The notes under the pieces were generated by a model. That model saw only the letters and a list, made by a program, of their open reading frames with translations. It made no database searches and was not told where the DNA came from. Positions 40,086-51,049 of a DNA stretch of 64,000 nucleotides are shown piece after piece (the stretch's first letter is position 1; every line of letters begins with the position of its first letter). The position numbers and the translations under genes were made by a program. This DNA comes from Eukaryota sp. TZLM1-RC. Taxonomy: Eukaryota > Metamonada: BaSk clade. The stretch spans positions 1,178,001 through 1,242,000 of the forward strand of contig JAUPSS010000004.1 in NCBI GenBank assembly GCA_040285825.1. The letters are read 5' to 3'.

Positions 40086-40349
40086 ATGGTGAAACCAAAA
40101 AACGCATTTCCACAGGATTTTGAAAACTTTGTTTATGGTGAAGGAGATTATAGATTATCGACCCTTTTTGAACAACAAAAGTTGAAAAAAACATTGAGTT
40201 ATGTAGACCATCTGAGATATAGGCCTGAGTTTTTTCCACGATTTTCAACTGATGGATTCAGTAAACCACCTCAGTATATGGTCCCACTAATGTTTGCTAA
40301 TTTTGAGAATAATTTGAAACTAAATTATGAAAAACATATTAATACATAA
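40086..40349 (+). pseudogene. Probable N-terminal part of the Fanzor gene
   Basis: The 87-residue frame starts MVKPKNAFPQDFENFVYGEG and contains YMVPLMFANFENNLKLNYEK. The phrase N-F-E-x-x-L/I-x-x-x-x-x-x-H/Y-I resembles the conserved early segment of Fanzor proteins. The frame is cut at INT by AT-rich stutter (three ACATATTA units) and then by an RLE-A insertion. Fanzor-like coding resumes on the other side, in the same orientation, at about 42,815. The match is by motif style only, so the link to the C-terminal part is an inference. Confidence 0.45.
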
Positions 40350-40367
40350 CATATTAAAACATATTAA

Positions 40368-42813
40368 AAATACTTCATCCTTATGAAGACGCTATAATGG
40401 ATCAAAATTTTTACGGCACATACTGGGAAAATTATCCATTGATGCCATCAGAAGTTTTTTCGGTGATCAAACAGAGACCATGCGGTAAGTCAGCCGGACT
40501 TTCTGGCATTACTATTGATCATGTAAAAGCCGCAATTATTTCTTCAGAGGATTGTCTTGGTTTATTGAGCAAATTTTTCAACAAAATATTATCTCGTCAA
40601 CTCAAATACCCAGAAGAATTAAGAAGTTCTTGTTTGACTGCACTTGTCAAAAATTCAAAAATGGATGTTCGTCATATTGCAGTCTCTGAGAGCTTACACA
40701 ATATTTTTTCTGCGTGTTGCTTAAGCATGTTCAATGAGAAAGCAAAAAAATTTTATTACCCTTTCAATATGGTATTAATACCACAGATGGAGTCTCTTCA
40801 GCGTTATTTGCTACTGATGTTTTTTTTCGCCAAAATGAATCCAATGTTTGTATGTCATTGGATTTTAGTAATGCTTTCAATTCACTAAGTCGTCGCAGTA
40901 TCCATCGTGCTCTATTGCAATATATGCCGGAATTAATGCCGTATTTTCAATCAACATATTGCACATATTCTAATTTACATTTTGGTAACAACATTTTGAG
41001 TTCATCAAGTGGTGTAAAGCAAGGAGATCCGTTAGGGCCTCTTTTGTTTTGTTTGGCCATTCATCCTATTTTACTGCAAATTCAAGAGATGTTTCCTTCA
41101 CTAAAAATGATTGCATATATGGATGATGTTGTGCTTATTGCTGATTTAAATATTGTCGAACAAGCAACTGTATGTTTTAAAGAATTATTTACCAAAATTG
41201 GTTTCCAACTTAATTTACTTAAATGTGTTTTGTTATCGAATTCTCCAGTTTCCACAATAGTTGATGGTATTGAAATTCAAGCCAAATTATATTCAATTGA
41301 TGATATTCGTCATTTGAGTTCGTTTTGAGGAAATAATGATGAAATTACCAAAAGATTGTTTGAAAAGTTGAACTCAATTTCTGATAACATTGACCGAATG
41401 ATGAATTTAGATATAAAAAAACACATCAAATTAACCATTATAAGACTGTGTTTTAGTTCCAATTTTAATCATATATTTGGATCTACAAATCCTCTCGTCA
41501 CTAGACCTTTGGCTCAGAAATTTAATGAGTTACGTGCAAAAGTTCTGTCTCAATTACTGGTATGTTTCAAATTCCAGATCATGCTTACCTTAGTCCACAT
41601 TATGGCGGTTTAGGGTGGACGAAGGCTTCTATTCTTACCTCGTGTGCTTTTGTTGGTGGATGCAGAAATGCAATCTTTGAGTTTTCCGAAAGATTTGCAG
41701 ATTGGGAAGATTTATTGATGACAACGCAAAGTTGCACTGTTTTTGCATTAAATGAAGAAAATTCAAAAATTGATGTATGAAATTGAAAAATGGGGTCGAT
41801 GTTTTCCCCAATCATTCAATGGCAATATTCCAGAAAAAAATGTTTTAAATTTGAAGTACACTCTTCGAACATTACAGAAACGATTGACTGGAATGTATGA
41901 AAAAGATCTTTATAATAATATATGCAGCTCGGCTGTTTTAAATCAAGATCTTCACTCATTGTTATTGGAAAAGGGTGTTTGTGAAAACAAGTCGTCAGAT
42001 CCTTCACTTTTTGTAACCATTGTACCACGAAGATTTGGATTGTGTGCCACTAATGAAGCATTTGTAACAAAAATGAGATTATATTTGAACATCCCCATTA
42101 ATCAATTATAATCAAAAGAAAAATGTATTTGTTCGAATTCACCTCAACTCACTTTGCGCCATGCTCTGAATTGCTCTAAATTGATAACTTATCGTTCTTC
42201 ATTACATGATGCTGTTAGAGACACTGTTTTCAATACGGCACAAACTGCAAGAATATCGTGTATCACAGAGCCCCTGCTGAAGGAAACACTTTCTCTGAAT
42301 AATTTTGGTTCTGATGATAGAGGTGATGTATACTGTGATTGGATTGATAATTCTGAAGCTATTATTGACTTTGTCTCATGTAATGCTGCAAATGATACTT
42401 TGGTTCACAGAAGAAAACTTAATCCTGTGGCTGCTCTGGATTTTAAAGCAAAAGAGAAACATAGAAAATATGATAAAGATATTGAAGAGGCTAATGTCGA
42501 TAGAAATACACAGCTGGTTTTTATTGCTTTCCCATTTTCGATAAATGGAAGATTATCAGTTGAAGCAGAAACTTTTTTGGATGACTTCCAAAAAATGGTG
42601 CAAGAAAAAACAATGAGAAGATTTGATATATTTTTATGGCGTTCACGGATTCAATTTGCCATTATTAATAGACTACCACGGTTTTTCAATCGAATAAGAG
42701 AAGCTTTAGCTAGACAGCAAGCAGATCAAGATTTTGTAGAGGAAATCTTGGTTCAATGATAGTCGTCCCATTAGTATTGAGTTAATTTAATTAAGTGTGC
42801 AAATTCACACTTT
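40368..42813 (+). pseudogene. RLE-A copy inserted into the Fanzor locus, 5' truncated
   Basis: It starts within the pre-RT block (LHPYEDAIMDQNFYGTYWEN) and carries the RT fingers, motif A (SLDFSNAFNSLSRRS), motif B (SSGVKQGDPLGPLLFCLA), motif C (MIAYMDDVVLIAD), the PDHAYLSPHYGG linker, the knuckle (broken by a TAA at about 42,108) and the full nuclease (RGDVYCDWID...AIIDFVS, KEKHRKYDKDIEE). The last RLE-A-type bases are GTGTGCAAATTC at about 42,802-42,813. Breaks occur near 40,760, 41,326, 41,550, 41,780 and 42,108. Because the 3' end matches other copies, it is a genuine 5'-truncated insertion. Confidence 0.85.
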
Positions 42814-44570
42814 GATGTTTACTTTGACAAAGTAGATGTGGAAAATGTGTTATCAGAAATGCACAAGCTGGGTGGATACTCAACGCCATTATCTACTATA
42901 ATTTCACTATATAGATTTAGGCTTCGTTAATTCAAAAACTTGTGTTTAGTTGATGATAGAGATTGCTTGGGTTCTTTGTTCCATCATCCTGAAAATATTT
43001 TAGACCTTCTGAATGATGAATTTTTCGATTTATGTGAACAACATGATATAAAAAATAAGGAACTTAGAGACATATTTGAAGGTCTTATTGAGCCATTTAC
43101 TTGTCAAATTGAGAATTTGGTCACTGACGAGAATTTAGTGGGCAACATATTTCCAATGGATTTACATTTTCTTGCAGACGCTGTTGAAAAAGATCATCAA
43201 ATATTCCCAACAACAGCAATTACTATTGCCCAATATATTTCCAGTAGAGAGAAAAAACCTTATCATATTTTTCCTGTTTCCACCACTGTAGGCCCTGGAT
43301 ATTTTCCAATTGATACAAGAACAATATGGACAATTATAAGACAAACATTGATGGACGATTTGTTGCCTAATCAGAGACTAAAAATGGTCAATATACTAGC
43401 TCAAATTACCAAATTGAAACCAACTGAGCAATTTTACTTTTGGTCTAATATTCTCGATGTAAACCTACCAAAGTTCAAGCAGAAGAGCTATAAATTCAAC
43501 AACATTATCCACACAGATGGATTTAATATTGCAGTAGAATTTGTTCGTCGGGATTTACAAGGTCAGAAATGTAAGACAGACAACAAGGCCAGTATTTCTG
43601 ATTTATATATTCATGATGTTGATGTTGATGCTTTTCAAGACAAACGAATTGTTGTTTGTGATCCTGGAAAACGTGATTTATTAAACTTTGGGAGTAAAAA
43701 GAATGATGAAGAACTAGCCATGGTGCCTGAACATGAAACTGAAGAGCAAAGAAATACTCGGGTGATGAATCAAGACAAATCAAGTACAAATGGTTGAGAA
43801 TGACTCAGATGTCCTGGTCTTTGAAGAGTTGGATGAATGAAAAACAAAAACGATGGGTGACAAAGTATACTGAGGTAGATTACGACAGGAACCAAATGAT
43901 AGAGTCTAACAAAATGACGATTGAAGATGTAAACACCGAATTATCCGCGTTTGCTGCAAATTCAGCAACTTTTATAGATTTTTCCAACTATGTGGTTGCT
44001 AAACTTCGGCATGTTTGTTTTGACAATTGACTTTTACAGTCTTGACTTGTGGAGCATTCATAAAATGCAAGTTTTTATTCACAAGCAAAAGACTGAAAGT
44101 TGATTTAACAAGGTAAAAGCCTTGTTCAGTAGTTTGGCAATCCAAAAGACATTTTAATACTAATGGGTAATTATAGTAAAAAAGGGTCCAAGAATTTAAA
44201 ACATCATAGACCTACTCGAGGCATTGGATGGATTCAATTTCTGAAACGAAATAGATTTGAAGTATTGATGATTAATGAAGCTTTCACTTCAACAAAATGT
44301 CCTGTTTGTTTTAAAAAGGTTGCTACGTTTTTGAGAGTAACATATCCCAGATTCTATAGAAGAGAAAAGATTCCAGTTACTACATGTCATGGTTTATTAG
44401 CTGGTAATAGTGAGAGTTGTAAAATCAGTAACAAAGGCTCAACAAAGCTTTTCAATAGAAATAAACTGGCTTGTCTGAATATGTTTACAATTGCTGAAGC
44501 GGGGATGAGTGGTAATGAAAGGCCTCAGTATCTGTGTAGTATATAGTTTTTGTAATTATTCCACACGAAA
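42814..44570 (+). pseudogene. Fanzor (eukaryotic TnpB-like RNA-guided nuclease), disrupted
   Basis: Fanzors are OMEGA-type RNA-guided DNA nucleases carried by eukaryotic transposons. Frame 42,940-43,797 (285 residues) includes FNNIIHTDGFNIAVEFVRRD and the RuvC-I strand IVVCDPGKRDLL with Asp241. A shift at about 43,780-43,800 leads to 43,794-44,030. A damaged stretch (44,031-44,160) precedes DILILMGNYSKKGSK. Frame 44,163-44,546 contains MINEAFTSTKCPVC (zinc Cys46/Cys49), TCHGLLAGNSESC and FNRNKLACLNMF. In Fanzors the last block is normally N-R-D and a Cys follows HGLL-x; here both are changed (D to N, C to G). With frame breaks and these changes it is almost certainly inactive. No transposon end or guide RNA can be defined. 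Confidence 0.8.
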
Positions 44571-44595
44571 ATTGATCGTGTACTTATTTGGATCA

Positions 44596-47500
44596 TCTTT
44601 ATTGAATTTGCACACTTGATTAAATTAAATCATAACTAATGGGACGACTATCATTAAACCAAGATTTCCTCTACAAAATCTTGATTTGCTTGCTGTCTAG
44701 CTAAAGCTTCTCTAATTCGATTGAAAAACCGCGGTAATCTATTAATAATGGCAAATTGAATCCGTGAACGCCATAAAAAAATATCAAATCTTTTCATTGT
44801 TTTTTCTTTCACCATTTTTTGGAAGTCATCCAAAAAAGTTTCTGCTTCAACTGATAATCTTCCATTTATCGAAAATGGGAAAGCAATAAAAACCAGCTGT
44901 GTATTTCTATCGACATTTGCATCTTCAATTTCTTTATCATATTTTCTATGTTTTTCTTTTGCTTTAAAATCCAGAGCAGCCACAGGATTAAGTCTTCTTC
45001 TGTGAACCAAAGTATCGTTTGCAACATTACATGAGACAAAGTCAACAATAGCTTCAGAATTATCAATCCAATCACAGTATACATCACCTCTATCATCAGA
45101 ACCAAAATTATTCAGAGAAAGTGTTTCCTTCAGCAGGGGCTCTTTGATACACGATATCCTTGCAGTTTGTGCCATATTGAAAACAGTGTCTCTAACAGCA
45201 TCATGTAATGAAGAACGATAAGTTATCAATTTAGAGCAATTTAGAGCATGGCGCAAAGTGAGTTGAGGTGAATTCGAACAAATACATTTTTCTTTTGATA
45301 ATAATTGGTTAATGGGGATGTTCAAATATAATCTCATTTTTGTTACAAATGCTTCATTAGTGGCACACAATCCAAATCTTCGTGGTACAATGGTTACAAA
45401 AAGTGAAGAATCTGACGCCTTGTTTTCACAAACACCCTTTTCCAATAACAATGTGTGAAGATCTTGATTTAAAACAGCCGAGCTGCAAATATTATTATAA
45501 AGATCTTTTTCATACATTCCAGTCAATCTTTTCTGTAATGTTCGAAGAGTGTACTTCAAATTTAAAACATTTTTTTCTGGAATATTGCCATTGAATGATT
45601 GGGGAAAACATCGACCCCATTTTTCTACATCAATTCTTGAAATTTCTTCATTTAATGCAAAAACAGTGGAACTTTGCGTTGTCATCAATAAATCTTCCCA
45701 ATCTGCAAATCTTTCGGAAAACTCAAAAATTGCATTTCTGCATCCACCAACAAAAGCACACGAGGTAAGAATAGAAGCCTTCGTCCACCCTAAACCACCA
45801 TAATGTGGACTAAGGTAAGCATGATCTGGAATTTGAAACATTTTACATCCCAGTAATTGAGACAAAACTTTTGCACGTAACTCATTAATTTTCTGAGCCA
45901 AAGGTCTAGTGACGAGAGGATTTGTAGATCGAAATATATGATTAAAATTGGAACTAAAACACAGTCTTATAATGGTAAATTTGATGTGTTTTTTTATATC
46001 TAAATTCATCATTCGGTCAATTTTGTCAGAAATTGAGTTCAACTTTTCAAACAATTTTTTGGTAATTTCATCATTATTTCCTAAAAACGAACCCAAATGA
46101 CGAATAGCATCAATTGAATATAATTTGGCTTGAATTTCAATATCATCAATTATTGTGGAAACTGGAGAATTCGATAACAAAACACATTTAAGTAAATTAA
46201 GTCGGAGACCAATTTTGGTAAATAATTCTTTAAAACATACAGTTGCTTTTTTCACAATATTTAAATCACCAATAAGCACAACATCATCCATATATGCAAT
46301 CATTTTTAGTGAAGGAAACATCTCTTGAATTTGCAGTAGAATAGGATGAATGGCCAAACAAAACAAAAAGAGGTCCTAACGGATCTCCTTGCTTTACGCC
46401 ACTTGATGAACTCAAAATGTTGTTACCAAAATGTAAATTAGAATATGTGCAATATGTTGATTGAAAATATGGTATTAATTCCGGCATATATTGCAATAGA
46501 GCACCATGGATACTGCGACGACTTAGTGAATTGAAAGCATTACTAAAATCCAATGACATGCAAACATTGGATTCATTTTGACGAAATAAGACATCAGTAG
46601 CAAAAATCGCTGAAGAGACTCCATCTGTAGTATTTATACCATATTGAAAGGGTAATAAAATCTTTTTAGCTTTTTCATTGAACCTGCTTAAGCAACACGC
46701 AGAAAAAATATTGTGTAAGCTCTCAGAGACTGCAATAGGACGAACATCCATTTTTGAATTTTTGACAAGTGCAGTCAAACGAGAACTTCTTAATTCTTCT
46801 GGGTATTTGCGTTGACCAGATAATATTTGGTTGAAAAATTTGGTCAATAAACCAAGGCAATCTTCTGAAGAAATAATCGCGGCTTTTACATGATCAATAG
46901 TAATACCAGAAAGTCCGGCAGACTTACCACGAGGTCTCTTTTTGATAACCGAAAAAACTTCTGATGGCATCAATGGATAATTTTCCCAGTATGTGCCGTA
47001 AAAATTTTGATCCATTATAGGGTCTTCATAAGGATGAAGTATTTTCAGTTTGTCTATTGTATTTTCATTGTTCGGTGCTTTAACTCCGGGACTTAAAGCT
47101 GACAAAGCCTTGGACCATTTGTTGTCAAAGCATTTGTCTTCAAAAATTTTACTTAATTTCTCGGATGACTGATTTCTCGGTGCTATATTAGTTAAATCTT
47201 CGGAAATATTAACAAAATTTTGTTCAAAAGGAGGACAAAAAGAACTAAAAAATTCCCAAATAATATTGATAGCATACTTTCCTTTACATAATTGATCCAA
47301 AAATCTTTGAAAAACGAAAGCAAATTCATTGCATTTGGTCGGATGAATTTCTTGAGGTATTCTTATAGGAGGATGGTAGTTATCAACTATGCGGCATTTC
47401 AAGCAGCGGTCAGAAGTTTTTCCTTTTGCATTTTTTCTAAAAGAAATACCACAAGTGTTGCAAGTTTTGTGCTTTAATCGGTTGCAAACTGGTTTTGCAA

Positions 47501-47910
47501 CAATTTGTGGAGCATTATTTAAGGGTTCTACCTTAGACTCTTTCCTTCTAATAAATTTTCTTTTACATTTTGTTTCAGAATTTGCCGCATCATTTTTTCC
47601 AACATTGGGGCATGTTCGAGCATTATGTCCCTGTTGTCGACACTTTGAGCATCTGTAGGAGCGTGGCTTTGTTTTTGAACAAACTTTGTTTTCATCGTGA
47701 TTGTCTAAAAATTCTTGATCAGAATTTTTTTTGTCCAAAAATGAAGAGAGAAGAGGTTGAGGAGGAGAGGTGGAAAGGACGTCTTGAGCATCTTGTTGAC
47801 TATCGTTCTTTCTTTTGACTCCATTAGAATCAGAAACTGATTCAGGCATCAACAAGAAAGAATAGAAGCAATGATCTCGGTTCAGCCAGGTTTTAAGTTA
47901 AACGGTTATA
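44596..47910 (-). mobile_element. RLE-A retrotransposon, near full length
   Basis: This is the best RLE-A copy. The 3' end (44,596-44,653, minus) matches the other copies and the 5' leader reaches to about 47,910, just before the start of the divergent RING gene. It is a single-protein element with zinc fingers, RT, knuckle and RLE in that order. Its 3' part is in opposite orientation to the RLE-A copy at 40.4-42.8 kb, so the two form an inverted repeat of about 2.4 kb per arm around the Fanzor relic. Target duplications were not identified. Confidence 0.85.
44654..47855 (-). pseudogene. RLE-A polyprotein with one frameshift
   Basis: The first frame (47,855 to 46,284, 523 residues) has a CCHC knuckle CSKCRQQGHNARTC at about 67-80 and a C2C2 module CNTCGISFRKN...CLKC with HPPIRIPQE at about 130-168. 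It also has RT fingers (GKSAGLSGITIDHVK, VRPIAVSESLHNIF) and motif A SLDFSNAFNSLSRRS at about 433. Motif B runs into a T run that has one extra T at about 46,365-46,370 compared with the other copy. The second frame (46,366 to 44,654, 570 residues) resumes with YMDD at residues 25-28. It then has the linker, the knuckle CICSNSPQLTLRHALNC at about 360-377, nuclease RGDVYCDWID...AIVDF at about 425-443, K..KY at about 473 and a C terminus ending EEILV. Apart from the single-base shift no stop is seen, so the insertion is young or the frameshift is a sequencing error. Confidence 0.85.
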
Positions 47911-47938
47911 TGTAGAGGAAGAAAAAAAAAGTGTACTT

Positions 47939-48688
47939 ATGGGAATTTCCAACCTCCCATACAATGAGATATACGGTATGGAAATAGCTTCCTTTTGTGA
48001 ATGTCGCATTTGTCACGATGTAATGACCAATCCCACAACCCTTCCCTGTGGACATAGCTTCTGCATAGACTGCATCACGCAATGGATCGCTCATCAACCC
48101 TCATGTCCCTTCTGCAAAGGCTCCGTGAGCGATAACATCTCTCTTAACCCCAACATTACCCTTCTCGATCTACTGAGTGGCAAGAACCTCACCATACAAG
48201 AACAATGCTATGAATGTCAGGACACCTCTGCTGTTTTGTTCTGCATTGATTGCGGAGAATCCTTTTGTAAGGGATGTTCCAGGCTTATCCACATGAACCG
48301 AATCAATGGTAACCACAACATCGTAGATCACTCACAAAAAGCCAAGCAGAAACAGCCCTCCAAAGATGAACTACTCCGTCGTGTTTCTTTTTTAGAGAAT
48401 GAACTACAACATTCCAGGCATGAGTTGAGAAATGCGCATAGAGAGCTGACATTGAGGACAGAGGAGGTGGATCAGGTAAAAGGTCATTGTGAATTGCAAT
48501 CTCAGAAATTGGTAGAGTTGAATATGAAGTTTAAAGACAGGGGACAAGAGATTCACAAGTTGAATGAACGGTTGAGTGAGTTAAAGGTAAGGAGAGCTCA
48601 ATCAAATGCTCAATCAAATGGTCTATCGAATGGTCTATCAAATGGTCTATCAATTGATGAGCTTGTAGCACTTTCTCGTTCCTTTTAA
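47939..48688 (+). CDS. RING/B-box/coiled-coil protein (TRIM-like E3 ubiquitin ligase candidate)
   Basis: This 249-residue intact protein has a C3HC4 RING at about 22-60 (CRICHDVMTNPTTLPCGHSF...CPFC), a B-box-like zinc finger at about 90-130 (CYECQDTSAVLFCIDCGESF...C...H), and a predicted coiled coil at about 143-220 (ELLRRVSFLENELQHSRHEL). It ends with tandem S-N-G-L units encoded by a 12-bp repeat near 48,600-48,650. This is the RBCC order of TRIM proteins without a C-terminal PRY/SPRY domain. By family it should bind an E2 enzyme and promote ubiquitin transfer. No intron is needed. The RLE-A 5' end lies within about 30-80 bases upstream, head to head, so it may have displaced the native promoter. 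Confidence 0.85.
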   Translation: MGISNLPYNEIYGMEIASFCECRICHDVMTNPTTLPCGHSFCIDCITQWIAHQPSCPFCKGSVSDNISLNPNITLLDLLSGKNLTIQEQCYECQDTSAVLFCIDCGESFCKGCSRLIHMNRINGNHNIVDHSQKAKQKQPSKDELLRRVSFLENELQHSRHELRNAHRELTLRTEEVDQVKGHCELQSQKLVELNMKFKDRGQEIHKLNERLSELKVRRAQSNAQSNGLSNGLSNGLSIDELVALSRSF

Positions 48689-48856
48689 GTTTAGTTTAAA
48701 TAACAATAAATCCAAATTCTTTTTATTCTTTCAAATACACTAATTATATTATCTGAAACACTGTCATGTTGATTAGTGCAACATGTCAATAATGATTAGA
48801 TTCAACAACAATGTATTTCAATCATCAAGCTACTGTTACCAACACCTCATTTATCC

Positions 48857-49021
48857 TCAACTCGCCCTTTGAACATGAGATCTTTTCGTTTTTGTTGTTT
48901 GCTTTTTGAGAGGACGCCGCTGCTTTGTACCTTCAGTGTACATTGGTGCCTGCTGAGGCTTTTTTCTACCACCAAGCTCCTCTCTTTCTTGTGTTTTTGT
49001 TGGAAGGTTACGCCGATCCAT
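48857..49021 (-). CDS. Small basic protein, unassigned (54 aa)
   Basis: The minus-strand frame begins MDRRNLPTKTQEREELGGRK, continues with KPQQAPMYTEGTKQRRPLKK and ends SHVQRAS before TGA. It is strongly basic and contains no hydrophobic core, like a short nucleic-acid-binding or ribosome-associated tail. It is convergent with the RING gene, 168 bases beyond that gene's stop. No family is recognised. Codon composition looks natural, but a chance frame of this length is possible. Confidence 0.35.
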   Translation of the reverse strand: MDRRNLPTKTQEREELGGRKKPQQAPMYTEGTKQRRPLKKQTTKTKRSHVQRAS

Positions 49022-49808
49022 TTACAATTGTGAAGTATTCTTCAAAAACAGAAAGTTTTGTTTGAATATCAATTGTTCTTAGTAGATATCTTTTATTATT
49101 AAACGGAGATAATTATCACAAATATCTTCACTAGTGTGTTTCTTCACTGCTACATAGTAAATTCGTTACAAAATGAATTTTTACACCTAAATTTGGAGAT
49201 GAAAAACATTAAAACAGAGTCAAAGGAGGTACAAATTACCATATTGTACAATTCTAAGAAAGACCTCAATTTATTCAATCATTAATGAGAGATTTAACCT
49301 TGAAATTAAACCTTGGGAATGACGAAATTCCCGATTAAATAAGGTTTGAATAACATTTGAGGAAACCATAATTGCAGATCGCCGTTCTTTGAAAGAAATG
49401 TTAATTCAAAATGTGCGCTGAAATATAGGTTTAGTTTGAATAGCTCAATATATAATTATAATTACAAACAACCTCAATTACAATTTCTTTTGATTTTTTT
49501 TTCGTTTTTTTCCTACTTGAGAATTATTGAATGAAGAGATACACAAAGCACTCTAATTGTATAGATTCAAATCAAATTTGTGGAAAGGTGAATTGTAATT
49601 ATCTACTGCTGCTACAGTATTTATAATATCTCTTTTATTAGTCACAACAGTAAATTCATCATCTCCTTCACAATTTGAATCATTAAAAGGAGATAATTTG
49701 ATCAAAAAACTTGTTTACTTAAGTCAAACAAAATCACCAACAACAACCAAACCCTATAAAATGGATTTGTACAAAGCATCAAATTCATTCATCTCCTCAA
49801 AAGAGTAT
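49022..49808. other. AT-rich intergenic DNA
   Basis: No gene or repeat that I can support. Confidence 0.5.
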
Positions 49809-50207
49809 CTAATGTGGATTCTGTTCTTCATTTGGTGTTATTGGTACCTGATTGTCATCGCTACCAATACTTCCTGGACTCTTGGCCTCAGTCTGTTTTC
49901 TGCCATTAATACTTATACAATCCTGCGCTGGTTCATCATCAACATCAGTCACCTCTGTTATAGACGTTAGGGGAGAAGGTTTAATATTACGTGATGCAAA
50001 CAGCCAGCCTTCGTATCGTTCTATGATAGCCTCACTGTCTTCTGAACAGTAGTCAGTGAGTTCCATCTCATCATTATTGTTCAAAGCCATCTCACAGGAA
50101 GAGAAAGCAGACGATAGATAAGCGTAATCAGGGATCGGTGATCCCATAACCTGCATTGGTTGTGTCTCATCGGGAGTCTGCAAAGGTAAAGACGATGTAC
50201 AACCCAT
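49809..50207 (-). CDS. Small acidic protein with N-terminal MGCTSS lipidation signal (132 aa)
   Basis: The frame starts MGCTSSLPLQTPDETQ. Gly2 with Ser/Thr at position 5-6 fits N-myristoylation, and Cys3 next to it fits palmitoylation, which would anchor the protein in a membrane. The body is acidic and Ser/Asp/Glu-rich (SEDSEAIIERYEGWLFASRN, ITEVTDVDDEPAQDC) with one short aromatic segment. No enzyme domain is present. It may be a membrane-tethered adaptor or signalling protein. The opposite strand is also open here but lacks such features. Confidence 0.5.
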   Translation of the reverse strand: MGCTSSLPLQTPDETQPMQVMGSPIPDYAYLSSAFSSCEMALNNNDEMELTDYCSEDSEAIIERYEGWLFASRNIKPSPLTSITEVTDVDDEPAQDCISINGRKQTEAKSPGSIGSDDNQVPITPNEEQNPH

Positions 50208-51049
50208 TTGAAACTAAAGAGAACTTTACTGTAAGCTATTTGTAAGTTATTTTGATGGCGGGATTTTGTGAAAATTTTGGTAGTGAATATCAATATCGAT
50301 ATCAATACATTTACAAATAGCAAATTGTTACACTCTTTCACACCACATTAGCTACTTCATCGGTTAAAACTTTCAACCAATTTTCCTCAGATGAATGAAA
50401 TGGTGATGGATTTGTTGAAGCAGAAACCAACGGCATTCTGAATTGAACAATGGAAAACATTCACACCCTACTGAAATGAGTTTGATAAACCTGGAATTTT
50501 GGCACATAAACATTTAAATATCAATTTGGGCTGCAATGACAACTTGTTCCCAAAATAATATTGTGTTGTTGGCGCCCTGAGGCTTATATAATATGATTAC
50601 AAAATAAATCAACTTTTACTCATTCACATTATCTCAGACTTTTCTTTATTACAATAGACTTTAGGCAACAGTGTATTTGGAATTGAGGGAAACGGATTGA
50701 TGAAAGGCTGCATTCCAGTCACACAGTGCTTTCTTTTCTCCATTCCTTGAACTTCCAAATATCGTAGTGATTTCAGATTGATAAGAAAAAAGAATCAAAA
50801 TAAAGTTCGCAAGTTACCGACAAGAAAATTCAAATTAAACATAAATAAAAAAATAATTTATAATTTCCTGAACATGATTTCAATAAACCAGAAATTTCCA
50901 AGAAATGCTGAAGTCACAAGTTTTTGTCAGAAATTCCTGAAAAAGATCCAATAACACAGCCACCACATCCACCTTTATGTTAAATAAGATTTGCTGTTTA
51001 ATGTGTGGTGTTCAAAGTCGAAAAGAAATTCAGGTTTTAGCGACAAAAA
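50208..51049. other. Intergenic DNA with one coding-like stretch
   Basis: On the minus strand, about 50,800 to 50,661, the sequence SEITTIFGSSRNGEKKALCD, then WNAAFHQSVSLNSKYTVA, ends in TAA and has protein-like composition. No start codon lies in the same frame, so it could be a last exon. Nothing else is supportable. Confidence 0.3.

Noticed and set aside
49698-50052. Plus-strand open frames opposite the MGCTSS protein
   Set aside because: The minus strand gives a cleaner start with a lipidation signal. The plus frames have no recognisable features.
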